Counted from the first letter of the stretch, positions 34,431 to 43,599 are shown. The stretch: 64,000 nucleotides of DNA from DATMFV01 sp035555975 (GCA_035555975.1 DATMFV010000051.1:62001-126000); one strand, 5' to 3'. The notes: generated by a model from the letters alone, not told the origin. A program made the numbers and translations.

Positions 34431-36743
34431 TCAAAATTGGTAGCCGATATTGAAGTTGAAGCGACCGCTCTTGTTGCGATCGTCATAACCTTTCTGCATC
34501 GGAATACCGTAGTCAATACGGACCGGGCCGATCGGCAGGTCAAGCCGGATGCCGATCCCGACGTCGGAAGCCATGTGATCGAAGCTGAAGTCGTACGCCC
34601 CGGCATTGACGAACCCGGTGTCGTAGAAGACGGCCCCGCGAACGCGATCCACGACCGGGAAGGTGTACTCGACCGTCAGGCGGGCGAGCGTGCTGCCGCC
34701 GATCGGGTCATAGTTTTCATCCAGCGGGCTGACATCGCGGAAACGGAAGCCGCGCAGGTTGTTGGAGCCGCCGAGGTAGAGCCGGTCAAAGATCGGCACA
34801 TCCTTGCCGCTGCCCCAGGTGTCGACCACGCCGACCTCGCCGTTGAAGGTGAGGATCGTATCCCACGGCAGGAGGATGTAGTGGGCCGCTTCGAGGTTGA
34901 GGCCGTAGGTCTGGACGTCGCCGCCGAGGAAGCCGCCGGCGAGGTAGGTGGTCAACTGCGCGCGGGTCCCCTTGCGGGTGAGGAAGACGCTGTCGCGGGA
35001 GTCATAGACGAGCGAGGGCGAGATCTGGCTCTTGAGGAGCGACCCGGCCTGGCTCTTGATGAGGTTCGACGCGGTGTTGTCGACATCGTAGATGGTGATG
35101 TTTTCGAGCCGGTAGTCGAGCCGCCACGACATGAACTGGTTGATCGCCTTGCGCGTAAAGAGGCTGAAGCCGTAGTTGCGCTGGCTGTAGACCGTGCTCA
35201 TGAAGTCGGCGTCGTGGTAGAAGAGTTCACCGCCGACGGCGAGCTGGTAGTCGAGGAAGTACGGTTCGGTGAGCGAAAGGACAAAGTCCTTCCGCTTGGT
35301 CCCGTACTGGATGCGGGCGCGGAAGCGCTGACCGCCGCCGCTGAAGCGCGGCCAGTTGGTGATGTCGAAGTTGCTCTGGGTGATTTCGACAAACCCGAGC
35401 AGGCTGTCGATGGAGCTGAACCCGGCGCCGAAGTTCAACGAACCGGTCCGCTTCTCGGTGACGACGACGTTGAGATCCTTGCGGCCCGGTAACATCGTGT
35501 CCGAGGGATAGATGTCGACCCGCTCAAAGTAGTTCAGGTTGGTGAGCCGGTTCTTGCTGGCGTCGGAACGGACCGTGTTGTAGATGTCGCCCGGGGCGAG
35601 GGCGAGTTCACGGCGGATCACCTTGTCCTTGGTCCGGTTGTTGCCGCTGATGTTGACCATCTGGACGTACGACTGGATGCCTTCCTCGACGATGAAGTTG
35701 ACGTTCTCCGTGGTCGGCTCCGTGGCGTTGATTTCCGGATAGACCTGCACGTCGACATACCCGCGCGAGCCATAGGTGTCGCGAATGGTTTTGAGGTCGG
35801 CGTCCAGTTTCTGCGGCGAATAGACGCCGCCGGGCTTCAAATGGAAATGTTCGGTCAACTCCTCGGGCTTGACGACTTCGGTCCCGGTGACGGCGACGGT
35901 GCCGACATGGAACTGCGGCCCTTCGGTGATCGGGTAGATCATGTTGACCTTTGCCGTGTTGTCGATCCGTTCCAGCCGCGGCTCGCCGACGACGACGTCA
36001 AGGTATCCCTCCGACTTGTAATGCTCGGTCAGGTTGTTGATGTCGGTTTCGATCTGGCCGTCCTTGATCCGCCCCGCCTTCGTCAGGAAGGAGATAAGCG
36101 TCTTTTTGCGGGTGACGATGATCTTGCGCAACTGGCGCTCGGTAAAGACGGTGTTGCCTTCGAAGTCGATCCGGTTGATGGTCGTCTTCAGGCTTTCGGC
36201 GATATTGAAGGTGACGATCGCCTGGTTGGTCGCTTCATCGGTGGAGACGGTGTAGTCGACCTGGGTATCGAGGAAGTTCCGGTCGCGGTAATACTCCAGG
36301 ATGGTGTGGCGGTCGGCTTCCAGCTTCGCCTCGGAGAGTTGTTCTCCCGGTTTGCTCTCGATCTTCTTGCGCAGTTTCTTCGGGTTGACGGCTTCGGCTC
36401 CTTCAAAAAGGATCTCCTTGATCGCGGCCCGGGTCTGGACGACGACGACGACGCGGACGCCGCCGCCGCTTTCGGGTTCCCCGAAGATCCGGACGTTGGA
36501 GATGTTGCCGGTGGCGTAGAGGTTGCGGATGTCTTCCTCGACGGCGAGGTCGGAATAAGGCCGCCCGACGGCGGTGCGCATGTTGGCCAGAATCCGCTCT
36601 TTGCTGATGGTCGCAGGCCCGGCGTACTGGATGTCAATGGTCTGGACGGTGAGGGATGGCTGCGCGTTCTGCGCCTTGGCCATCGGCGACGCGGCCAGAC
36701 TGAGGACGGCGAGGGCAGCAAGGAAGTGTTGACTGGGTCTCAT
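34431..36743 (-). CDS. bamA: outer membrane protein assembly factor BamA
   Basis: This 770-aa Omp85-family protein folds and inserts outer-membrane proteins. A signal peptide (ending PMAKAQ) is followed by five POTRA-like repeats (about residues 30-400), including VRVVVVVQTRAAIKEILFEG and INRIDFEGNTVFTERQL. The C-terminal barrel contains the family's RGF motif (GGSNNLRGFRFRD) and ends in a Phe (FNIGYQF), the expected terminal residue. The ATG at 36743 fits the signal peptide. It leads the bamA-skp-lpxD operon. Confidence 0.95.
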   Translation of the reverse strand: MRPSQHFLAALAVLSLAASPMAKAQNAQPSLTVQTIDIQYAGPATISKERILANMRTAVGRPYSDLAVEEDIRNLYATGNISNVRIFGEPESGGGVRVVVVVQTRAAIKEILFEGAEAVNPKKLRKKIESKPGEQLSEAKLEADRHTILEYYRDRNFLDTQVDYTVSTDEATNQAIVTFNIAESLKTTINRIDFEGNTVFTERQLRKIIVTRKKTLISFLTKAGRIKDGQIETDINNLTEHYKSEGYLDVVVGEPRLERIDNTAKVNMIYPITEGPQFHVGTVAVTGTEVVKPEELTEHFHLKPGGVYSPQKLDADLKTIRDTYGSRGYVDVQVYPEINATEPTTENVNFIVEEGIQSYVQMVNISGNNRTKDKVIRRELALAPGDIYNTVRSDASKNRLTNLNYFERVDIYPSDTMLPGRKDLNVVVTEKRTGSLNFGAGFSSIDSLLGFVEITQSNFDITNWPRFSGGGQRFRARIQYGTKRKDFVLSLTEPYFLDYQLAVGGELFYHDADFMSTVYSQRNYGFSLFTRKAINQFMSWRLDYRLENITIYDVDNTASNLIKSQAGSLLKSQISPSLVYDSRDSVFLTRKGTRAQLTTYLAGGFLGGDVQTYGLNLEAAHYILLPWDTILTFNGEVGVVDTWGSGKDVPIFDRLYLGGSNNLRGFRFRDVSPLDENYDPIGGSTLARLTVEYTFPVVDRVRGAVFYDTGFVNAGAYDFSFDHMASDVGIGIRLDLPIGPVRIDYGIPMQKGYDDRNKSGRFNFNIGYQF

Positions 36744-37361
36744 AGATCGGATCTCGGGATTCCGCCGGATGCGGACAAAAGGCAGAATGGCGGTTATGAA
36801 TGAAGCGTTGCTTTCCAAACGTCAAGAAAGCTTTCGGCACAAAATGGGGGTTTCGTCAATCGCGGGAACGCTTCATGGAGGGCAAAGTGTTGATCGTGAA
36901 CGATTTGGGTGGTCATGGCAAGCATCCTCCCGCATCGGATCGGCCCCGGGCGTTTTTTTCTTTCCGAAAGATGATGCCATCCGACGCCCTGGCCGGTTTC
37001 GAATGGATCATGTACGCACGCCGGGAGTGGTTCCCAGGAGGCGTTCATCCGGGCGCTTCCCTGATAAGAGATGGAGGGCGACTCCCCTTGATCGGCGAGA
37101 AAAAGGCTGACTTCTCCCTTTTCATCGCAAGGAGGCCTCCGGGTGTTGGTCACCGGGTCGGCGACGGCGGAAAACGTCGCCGGCCTTGAACCGGCCTGCC
37201 GGATGCTGCGGGGCTGGCGGTCTTTGAAGGATTCCGAAGGTCGCCAGCCGTCTTTCTTTCCCGGCCATTTTTTTCGACCCTTCGTTGGCCGATAAAATCA
37301 GAAAAAAGCGCTTGTCGTGGCGCGAAACGTCGGGTAATTTGCCCGTCCCTTTTTCAAGCGC
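36744..37361. other. 618-base gap without a supported gene
   Basis: Only short unrecognisable reading frames cross this stretch between bamA and the tRNA gene. It holds a perfect hairpin, CGGCGACG (37159-37166) with CGTCGCCG (37175-37182), and GGCTGGCG (37212-37219) with CGCCAGCC (37242-37249) followed by TCTTTCTTT. The right part could encode a small structured RNA; the left part probably holds the bamA promoter. Confidence 0.5.
37211..37260 (+). terminator. possible terminator-like hairpin upstream of the tRNA
   Basis: GGCTGGCG and CGCCAGCC form an eight-base-pair stem with a 22-base loop and a pyrimidine-rich tail, GTCTTTCTTT. No gene in view ends here, so if real it would end an unannotated RNA. 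Confidence 0.4.
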
Positions 37362-37433
37362 GCCAGGGTAGCTCAGTGGTAGAGCAGGGGACTCATAAGC
37401 CCTTGGTCGGGAGTTCAACTCTCCCCTCTGGCA
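37362..37433 (+). tRNA. tRNA-Met (anticodon CAU)
   Basis: The 72-base gene folds as a cloverleaf. The acceptor arms are GCCAGGG and CTCTGGC with one wobble. The D arm is GCTCAGTGGTAGAGC, the anticodon loop CTCATAA reads CAU, and the T arm GGGAGTTCAACTCTCCC contains the GTTCAA T-loop. Discriminator A is at 37433 and the 3' CCA is not encoded. The first base pair G-C and the loop fit an elongator methionine tRNA, although an isoleucine tRNA with lysidine at CAU cannot be excluded by eye. Confidence 0.9.
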
Positions 37434-37449
37434 CTTCTTGAGCGTCAAC

Positions 37450-37471
37450 AGCGCTCTCGGGCGCTTTTTTT
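37450..37471 (+). terminator. terminator after the tRNA gene
   Basis: AGCGC (37450-37454) and GCGCT (37461-37465) flank a six-base loop and are followed by a run of T to 37471. It lies 17 bases past the tRNA. Confidence 0.65.
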
Positions 37472-37481
37472 GTGCTCGCGT

Positions 37482-38111
37482 CTATTCTTCTCCGCCTTCC
37501 CCGAAGAATGCTGCTTCGAGCAGGAGGCAGAGGGTATGGTAAACCGGCAGGTGGAGTTCCTGGATCAGGTGGACCTCCCGGGCGGGAACCTTGATGGCAT
37601 GTTGAGCCACGGTCGCCGCGCGGCCGCCGCTTTCGCCGGTCAGGGCGATGGTTTTGAGCCCGAGCCGGTTGGCGGTCTCCAGTGCGTGGCCGACGTTTTT
37701 GGCGTTGCCGGAGGTGCTGATGCCGACGAGGACATCGCCCGGCCGCCCCAGCGCAAGCACGAGCTGCGCGTAGAGATAGTCGGGTTCGCAGTCGTTGAGC
37801 CATGCCGAGCGCAGGCCGACGAAGCCGGTCAGCGGGATCGCCGGAAGCCCTCCCTGTAACTGCGCGGCGAGCGGTTCGCCGAGCTGGCTGCGAAGCGGTT
37901 CGCGCAGGGGGCGCTTGGTGACAAACCCCTTGAGCAATTCGCCCGCCCAATGTTCGGCATCGGCCCCGCTCCCGCCGTTGCCGCAGAGGAGCAGCTTGCC
38001 GCCGGAGGCAAACCCGTCGCGCAGGACTTCAAAGGCGGTGAGCAGGTCGTCGCGGCAGGCCTGTAAGGCAGGAAGGCGTTCGAAAAGGGCGGCGAGAGGC
38101 GGCGGGTTCAT
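37482..38111 (-). CDS. SIS-domain phosphosugar isomerase, phosphoheptose isomerase-like
   Basis: This 209-aa protein has the SIS fold: LLLCGNGGSGADAEHWAGELLKGF near residues 42-65 and GISTSGNAKNVGHALETANRLGLKTIALTGESGG. These are the phosphosugar-binding loops of sedoheptulose-7-phosphate isomerase (GmhA). GmhA makes the first intermediate of LPS heptose. The His in HLIQELHLPVYHTLC matches a GmhA catalytic position. I start at the ATG at 38111, as the upstream 32 residues have no family match. It follows dnaN by about 100 bases in the same direction. Confidence 0.85.
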   Translation of the reverse strand: MNPPPLAALFERLPALQACRDDLLTAFEVLRDGFASGGKLLLCGNGGSGADAEHWAGELLKGFVTKRPLREPLRSQLGEPLAAQLQGGLPAIPLTGFVGLRSAWLNDCEPDYLYAQLVLALGRPGDVLVGISTSGNAKNVGHALETANRLGLKTIALTGESGGRAATVAQHAIKVPAREVHLIQELHLPVYHTLCLLLEAAFFGEGGEE

Positions 38112-38211
38112 CGTCAGGAGAATGGGAAAAAGTTTCTTTGGATGAACCCTGACATCGACACGCCCCGCCTTCAAGGGAAGAGGGGCGTTCAAATGCAAAA
38201 AGAGCAACGGA

Positions 38212-39306
38212 TCAACTGATCCGCATCGGCATCAGCACGTAGAGGAACGGCGTCGGGATTTTCAACACCCCGGGGCTCATTTCGTCGATGAGGTCGAGGT
38301 AGACCTCGTCTTCCGAAAGGTTTTTGAGCGGCGCCATCAGGAACTCCGGGTTGAAGGCGATCGCCATGTCGCGCCCCTTGTAGGGGATGGCGAGTTCTTC
38401 GCGCGCCTCGCCGACATCGGGCGTGTTGGCGGCGATGGCGAGGTTGTTCTTCGTGAAGGTCAGCTTCACCGAGTTGCTCTTGTCGCTCGCCAGCAGCGAG
38501 ACACGGTGGACCGCCTGGTAGAAAAGCTCCCGCTCCAGCGTCACCCGTTCGCGGGTTTCGCCCGGGATCACCTGAAGGTAATTGGGGTAGTTGCCCTCGA
38601 TCAGCTTCGAAACGAGGAAGGTCCCGTTGATCTCGAAGGCGACCTGCGTTTCGCCGACACTCAGTTTGAGTTCGCCGTCGTCGGAAAGAAGCCGGTAGAT
38701 TTCCTGCACCGCCTTGGTCGGGACGATCACCTCGACTTCGTGGCTCTGGGGAAACTCGAGTTCCAGATCGACCAGTGCGAGGCGGCGGCCGTCGGTGGCA
38801 ACCAGCGTCAGCTTGTTGTCCTTGAAGGCAAAAAGGAGGCCGTTGAGGACGTAGCGGCTTTCGTCGGTCGAAATCGCGTAGGTGGTCTTGCGGAGCGCGT
38901 CGCGGAGTTCGCGCTGCGAGAGGGTGAAGGTCTTGGCGTCCTCAAACTTCGGCAGCGGGGGGAACTCTTCCTCCGGCAGGCCGTACATCTTGAAAAAGCT
39001 CGGGCCGCTGCGGATGGAGGCGATGTTTTTCCCATCGACCTCGATGGTGATCTCGTTGGCGGGAAGCTCCCGCGCGATGGTGGCGAGGCGACGGGCGGGG
39101 AGGGTGGTGGCCCCGGGGCGTTCCACCTGCGCCTCCACTTCCGCACGGACGCCGACATCGAGGTCGGTCGTGGTGAAACGCAACCCGCCTTCACTCGCAT
39201 GCAGGAGCACGTTGGAGAGGATCGGGAGCGTCGTTCGCGTGCTGACCACGTTCTGGACGGTTTGCAGGCCTTCGAGGAGCTTCTCTTTGCTGACGCTAAA
39301 CTTCAT
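38212..39306 (-). CDS. dnaN: DNA polymerase III subunit beta (sliding clamp)
   Basis: This 364-aa protein forms the ring that tethers DNA polymerase III. It begins MKFSVSKEKLLEGLQTVQNVVSTRTTLPILSNVLL, the standard start. It contains LVATDGRRLALVDLEL (end of the first third) and ends in IPTPFLYVLMPMRIS, which matches the conserved C-terminal YVLMPMRL. The ATG at 39306 is preferred to an upstream start 20 codons earlier. It lies 124 bases downstream of dnaA, the classic replication-origin arrangement. Confidence 0.96.
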   Translation of the reverse strand: MKFSVSKEKLLEGLQTVQNVVSTRTTLPILSNVLLHASEGGLRFTTTDLDVGVRAEVEAQVERPGATTLPARRLATIARELPANEITIEVDGKNIASIRSGPSFFKMYGLPEEEFPPLPKFEDAKTFTLSQRELRDALRKTTYAISTDESRYVLNGLLFAFKDNKLTLVATDGRRLALVDLELEFPQSHEVEVIVPTKAVQEIYRLLSDDGELKLSVGETQVAFEINGTFLVSKLIEGNYPNYLQVIPGETRERVTLERELFYQAVHRVSLLASDKSNSVKLTFTKNNLAIAANTPDVGEAREELAIPYKGRDMAIAFNPEFLMAPLKNLSEDEVYLDLIDEMSPGVLKIPTPFLYVLMPMRIS

Positions 39307-39430
39307 AGGGAAAGGGGCATGTCGGGTTGAAACCGGTTGGGGCACAGATGGTCCACCTTGTGCCATGGGCCGATCATCGCGATGGATGACGCGGTGTCAA
39401 GCCGTCGCGTATCGGTCCACCGGCGTTTTT

Positions 39431-40981
39431 CTATCGGTTGAGCTGACTGTCAAGAAAATGAACGGTTTGGCGCATTTTTTCGTCGGAGCGCATCTTCTCC
39501 TTGATGAGGCGGTGCGCGTGGAGCACGGTCCCGTGGTCGCGGCCCCCGAAGGTGTCGCCGATCTCGCTCAGGGAGCTTTTGGTCAACTCGCGGGAGAGGT
39601 ACATTGCCACCTGTCGCGGGAAGGCGATGTTGGCGGGCCGCCGTTTGCTGGTCATGTCGGCCAGGCGGATGTCGTAATGTTCGGCGACCTTGCGCTGGAT
39701 CTGCTCGATCGTCACCGTTCGCCGCGCCTCTTCCTGGAGGATGTCCTTGAGGAGGTGTTCGATCGCTTCGAAGGTGATCTCGCCGTTGCTCAGGGAGGCA
39801 AAGGTGGCGACCCGCATGAGCGCCCCCTCCAGCCGGCGGACGTTGGTGCGGATGCGCTGGGCGAGGAATTCGAGGATCGACTGGTCGAGCTTGGTATGGA
39901 GCAGTTGGGCCTTCTTGCGCAGGATCGCCACGCGCGTTTCGATGTCGGGCGGCTGTAACTCCGCCGTCAACCCCCATTCGAAGCGGGAGACCAGACGCGC
40001 TTCCAGGTTCTGGATTTCGCTCGGCGGGCGGTCGCTGGAGAGGATGATCTGCTTGTGCCCGTCAAAGAGGGCGTTGAAGGTGTGGAAAAATTCCTCCTGC
40101 GAACGTTCCTTTCCGGCGAGGAACTGGATGTCGTCGATCAGGAGGACATCGGCCATCCGGTAACGGTTGCGGAAGCGGACCAGCTTGCCGTTCTGGATCG
40201 CGTCGATGAAGTCGTTGGTAAACTTCTCGCTGGAGATGTAGAGGACCTTTGTCCCCTTTTTGTTAAGGGCGACGTATTGGCCGATGGCGTGCATCAGGTG
40301 GGTCTTGCCGAGACCGACACCGCCGTAGACAAAGAGCGGGTTGTACGTTTTGGCGGGCGATTTGGCGACCGCGTGGGCTGCCGCATGGGCAAACTGGTTG
40401 TTCGCGCCGACGACGAACGACTCGAAGGTGTTGCGCGGGTTCATCCCGGTCGTCAGGTTCGGGGCGGGCGGCGCGGCGGCGGCGCTCGGGCGGGGGCGAC
40501 GGCGCGGTTCCGCCGTCGGCAGGGCGCTTTCGTCAAAGAGCACGCCGGAAGCTTCCGCCGGAACGCGGGAGGCGGCCCGGGCGGCGATGCGGGGCGGCTC
40601 TTCCCCGGTCTCCTCTTCCGAATCGGTCTCCGCAGCGACGCGGTTTTCGCCCCCGATTTCCTCCGGTTCGCCCTCGGCCGTGTCGGTCGGCTCGAGGGTT
40701 TCCGCCGTTTCCGGCGTCTCGCAGATGGTGAAGTGAATCGAACGCGGGGAGCCGAGCACTTCCAGGATCGCCGACTGAAGCAGCGGCATGTAGTTGGTCT
40801 CGATCCAGAGTTGGTAGATATTGTTGGGCACCCGGAGCGTCAACTGGACCTCGTCCGCGCCGGTCATCTGGATCGCCTTGAACCAGCGCTGGAAGGTATC
40901 CGTGCTGACCTCCCGACGGATGGCACCGGCGATGTGCTTCCAGATCAAGGCGAAATTATCTTGTATAAGTGATTTATCCAC
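39431..40981 (-). CDS. dnaA: chromosomal replication initiator protein DnaA
   Basis: This 516-aa protein has domain I at the N-terminus (WKHIAGAIRREVSTDTFQRWF). A long acidic linker (about residues 90-170) follows, then the AAA+ domain with Walker A GGVGLGKTH near residue 220 and Walker B LLIDDIQFL. Domain IV carries the DNA-binding signature SLSEIGDTFGGRDHGTVLHA. The usual RDHTTV reads RDHGTV here. The start is a GTG at 40981, and a perfect DnaA box, TTATCCACA (40974-40982), overlaps that start. This suggests autoregulation. Confidence 0.96.
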   Translation of the reverse strand: MDKSLIQDNFALIWKHIAGAIRREVSTDTFQRWFKAIQMTGADEVQLTLRVPNNIYQLWIETNYMPLLQSAILEVLGSPRSIHFTICETPETAETLEPTDTAEGEPEEIGGENRVAAETDSEEETGEEPPRIAARAASRVPAEASGVLFDESALPTAEPRRRPRPSAAAAPPAPNLTTGMNPRNTFESFVVGANNQFAHAAAHAVAKSPAKTYNPLFVYGGVGLGKTHLMHAIGQYVALNKKGTKVLYISSEKFTNDFIDAIQNGKLVRFRNRYRMADVLLIDDIQFLAGKERSQEEFFHTFNALFDGHKQIILSSDRPPSEIQNLEARLVSRFEWGLTAELQPPDIETRVAILRKKAQLLHTKLDQSILEFLAQRIRTNVRRLEGALMRVATFASLSNGEITFEAIEHLLKDILQEEARRTVTIEQIQRKVAEHYDIRLADMTSKRRPANIAFPRQVAMYLSRELTKSSLSEIGDTFGGRDHGTVLHAHRLIKEKMRSDEKMRQTVHFLDSQLNR

Positions 40982-41262
40982 AAGCGTTAGGGTCTCCCGA
41001 TGGCCGGGGTAAGAGCCTCTGCGCGAGGCCGTTGAAGAAGGTTTTCGTCGGAATCCCCATCAGGAAAACCCTGTTTTCGGGGAAAGGAATAACGTGAGGA
41101 ACATTTTTCCAATCCGTTGGAAACCAACGACTTACAACTCGTAAAGCCGTGGAACGCGCTTGTGCAGAAGGTTTTCGACCAGCGGCCATCGCCGGTCGGC
41201 CTTTCGCGCAGCTCGTTAATGTCCCTAAAATGTTTCCGGGGGTTTTTCACAAGTTATTCACA
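40974..41262. other. candidate chromosomal origin region (oriC) with DnaA boxes
   Basis: A perfect DnaA box, TTATCCACA, is at 40974-40982. Near-consensus boxes are TTATTCACA at 41254-41262 and TTTTTCACA at 41243-41251. Two small perfect palindromes lie between them: GAAAAC/GTTTTC at 41064-41078 and CGTTGG/CCAACG at 41115-41129. The gap of about 500 bases upstream of dnaA, next to dnaN, is a typical oriC position. There is no obvious long A+T-rich unwinding element, so the call is tentative. Confidence 0.55.
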
Positions 41263-41486
41263 GGCGGTTTCGTTCTCGTCCGCCGTTGGCGTCAGAGTAG
41301 GCATTGGGAAAAAAAGGGACAAGAAAAAAGCCGGGCGGTTGCGGAAGTTTCTTTTTCCCGCCGCCGATGGAAAAGAGGGGGGAGGCCTCCGGCTCCGGGG
41401 GGAGGAGCGATGGTAAAACCAAAAAAAAGGCCCCATCCCGCAGTCCGAGAATGGGGCCTGGTCAAAAGATGCCTTAAAGGGTGGGC
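40983..41486. other. 504-base gap upstream of dnaA without a gene
   Basis: Only unrecognised short frames cross this gap. The left 290 bases hold the candidate oriC elements. The middle part (about 41270-41420) shows nothing I can name. The right end holds a terminator for the minus-strand fusion gene. Confidence 0.6.
41420..41459 (-). terminator. Rho-independent terminator after the fused oxidoreductase gene
   Basis: On the minus strand AGGCCCCAT (41459-41451) and ATGGGGCCT (41436-41428) form a perfect nine-base-pair stem, followed by a run of eight T (41428-41421). It lies 28 bases past the stop of the gene at 41487-43502. Confidence 0.88.
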
Positions 41487-43502
41487 TCAGGCCCGCGGGT
41501 GATCACTTTCGAGGTTGAGCCACGCCATCTCCTCCGGCGTCAGCCCCACGCCGAACGCCTGGAAGCTCGCCGCCAGTTCGCTCAGTTTCTGCGGCCCGAT
41601 CAGCGCAAACATCGGGAACGGCTGGTGGAGCACGTAGGCGGCGGCGATCAGGATCGGCGTCGTCTTCTTTTCGCGCGCGAGTTGCCGGACCCGCTCCAGA
41701 CGGCGGAAGTTGTCGTCGCTGTACCAGCACCGGTTGAGTTCCGCGTCGCCCGTCATGGAACGCGAACCGCGCACAAAAAAACCGCGCGCCTGGCTCGACC
41801 ACGCAAAGAACGGCATCTGGGCTTCGGTCAGCCATTGGCGCGACGCGGCATCCGAAGCGGAGATGCACCCGGCCCAGATCGGGTCGTTCATCGCGGCGAG
41901 GCTGAACTGGTTGCTGACCGCGCCAAACCCCTGCCGCCCATGCGCCTTTGCGTAGGCGTTCGCTTCCGCCACCCGTTCGAGGCTCCAGTTTGACCCGCCG
42001 AACAGGGTGATTCTCCCTTCGTCCACCAGTTCGTTGAGCGCGTCGACAAATTCGCCGACCGGCACCTCCGGGTTGTCGCGGTGGAGGAGATAAAATTCCG
42101 CGTGGTCGATCTGCATCCGTTCCAGGCTGATCTCAAACTGCTCCCGCATCGCCTTTGGGTTGCAGTTGGGGGTGTGGGCTCCCTTGGCGATTACCACCAC
42201 CTTTTCCCGCACGCCGCGCTGCGCCATCCAATGGCCGAGCAGCCGTTCGCCGAGGCCGCTGCCGTAATGGTACGAGGTATCAAACGTGTTGCCGCCGTGT
42301 TCGAGGTACGAGTCAAAGAGCGCGAAAGCGTGCGGCTGCGCAATGACCGCGTTGACCAGATCGGTCCCGAGCACCATTCGCGAGAGCGGTTTGTCGATCC
42401 CCGGAACGCTCCGGTAAAGATTGGGCGGGATCGCGGCAGGGGCCTTGCGCAACGGGGGAAGCGGCCGGGTGGACGCTCCTTCCTTTTCATTTTCATAGAT
42501 CAACCCGATGGCCTTGCGCCAGCGATCGAGCGCCAACTGGTTGCCGAGCGTGTCGTCGACCGGCATCCGCGGGCTTTCCCCCGCCGCCAGGTGGGCCGCC
42601 ACGGCGTCGGCTTCCAGTGCGTAGAGCGGGCGCGGCTCGGATACGGCGAGGGTCTGCGTCTCCTCGCCCACGCGGAGTTCCAGCGTCGCCTCCTCTCCCG
42701 GAAGCCACGGGTTGGGAATGAAAAGGGAGCCCTTGGTACCGAAAAGGGTGGCGCTCCGGTCCTGGCGGCTGTTGATCGCGGTGGAAAGCTCGGCGAGGAG
42801 GTCGCCTTCAAAGCGGAGGGTCGCCAGCGCCTGTTCGTCGACGCCGCTTGGTTCGTGAAGCGTGCCAAGCGCGGTCAGTTCAACCGGCTCCGCGAACGGA
42901 CGCCCGAGGGTCAAGCCCGCGATCCAGCGCGCGAACGACATCGGGTAACAGCCGACATCAAGGATTGCACCGCCGCCGAGCGCCTGTTGCCAGAGACGGC
43001 TTTCCGGCCGGTAGGCGGCGGGCCCGAACGCGAAGTTGGCGCGCAGGAGCGTCAGTTTCCCCAGCACGCCGGAGCGGACGATCTCCGCCACGCGCTCCAT
43101 CTGCGGGTGGGTCCGGTACATGAACGCCTCCATCAGGAAAACGCCGTGTTCCCTGGCCGCCTGCGCCACGGCCATTGCTTCCGCGTGGTTGAGGGCGAGC
43201 GGTTTTTCCACCAGCAGGTGTTTTCCGTGCCGTGCCGCTTCGATCGCCCATCGGGCGTGTTCCGCATGAGGGGTCGCGATGTAGACCGCCTCCACCGCAG
43301 GGTCGCACAGGAGCGCTTCGTAGCTCCCATGGGCGGTGATGCCGGGGAAGGCCGAGGCAAAGGCGTCGGCCCCGGCCCGGGAGCGGCTGCCGACGGCCGC
43401 CAGCCGACCGGTCGAGGCGTGTTGGAGTTGTCCGGCAAAGGTTTTGGCGATCCGGCCCGTGCCGAGGATGCCCCAGGAGAGGAGTGCGGAAGGTTGTGTC
43501 AT
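41487..43502 (-). CDS. fused Gfo/Idh/MocA oxidoreductase - aldo/keto reductase
   Basis: This 671-aa protein joins two enzymes. Residues 1-340 are a Gfo/Idh/MocA dehydrogenase (LLSWGILGTGRIAKTFAGQL, EKPLALNHAEAMAV, GGGAILDVGCYPMSF). From about residue 365 it is an aldo/keto reductase: SRMVLGTDLVN, GGNTFDTSYHYGSGLGERLLG with the catalytic Asp/Tyr, KVVVIAKGAH with the Lys, and YLLHRDNPEVPVGEFVDAL with the His. Both halves act on sugars or cyclitols with NAD(P)H, so it may carry out two successive redox steps. The ATG at 43502 begins the Rossmann fold; the upstream frame reads into the divergent AraC gene. Confidence 0.88.
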   Translation of the reverse strand: MTQPSALLSWGILGTGRIAKTFAGQLQHASTGRLAAVGSRSRAGADAFASAFPGITAHGSYEALLCDPAVEAVYIATPHAEHARWAIEAARHGKHLLVEKPLALNHAEAMAVAQAAREHGVFLMEAFMYRTHPQMERVAEIVRSGVLGKLTLLRANFAFGPAAYRPESRLWQQALGGGAILDVGCYPMSFARWIAGLTLGRPFAEPVELTALGTLHEPSGVDEQALATLRFEGDLLAELSTAINSRQDRSATLFGTKGSLFIPNPWLPGEEATLELRVGEETQTLAVSEPRPLYALEADAVAAHLAAGESPRMPVDDTLGNQLALDRWRKAIGLIYENEKEGASTRPLPPLRKAPAAIPPNLYRSVPGIDKPLSRMVLGTDLVNAVIAQPHAFALFDSYLEHGGNTFDTSYHYGSGLGERLLGHWMAQRGVREKVVVIAKGAHTPNCNPKAMREQFEISLERMQIDHAEFYLLHRDNPEVPVGEFVDALNELVDEGRITLFGGSNWSLERVAEANAYAKAHGRQGFGAVSNQFSLAAMNDPIWAGCISASDAASRQWLTEAQMPFFAWSSQARGFFVRGSRSMTGDAELNRCWYSDDNFRRLERVRQLAREKKTTPILIAAAYVLHQPFPMFALIGPQKLSELAASFQAFGVGLTPEEMAWLNLESDHPRA

Positions 43503-43599
43503 GGAAGGCGAGGATGCCGCCGCTCGGGGGAAATGGTCAAGGGGTGGGATTTCGGTTTTTATTGTATGAACCGAGGATTTTAGGCAATTTATGGCTTGA

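Noticed and set aside
34404..35492. Plus-strand frame of 362 codons over bamA
   Set aside because: bamA is unmistakable on the other strand. The frame is Val/Asp/Glu-rich antisense.
36794..37189. Two overlapping opposite frames of 119 and 129 codons before the tRNA
   Set aside because: Neither shows a family motif or convincing ribosome-binding site, and both cross the hairpin-rich gap.
38162..38200. CGCCCC/GGGGCG inverted repeat between the SIS gene and dnaN as a terminator
   Set aside because: The stem is short with a large loop and no T run follows on the minus strand, so I did not list it as a terminator.
42081..43583. Plus-strand frame of 500 codons
   Set aside because: It is antisense to the fused oxidoreductase gene, whose two catalytic domains are clear.
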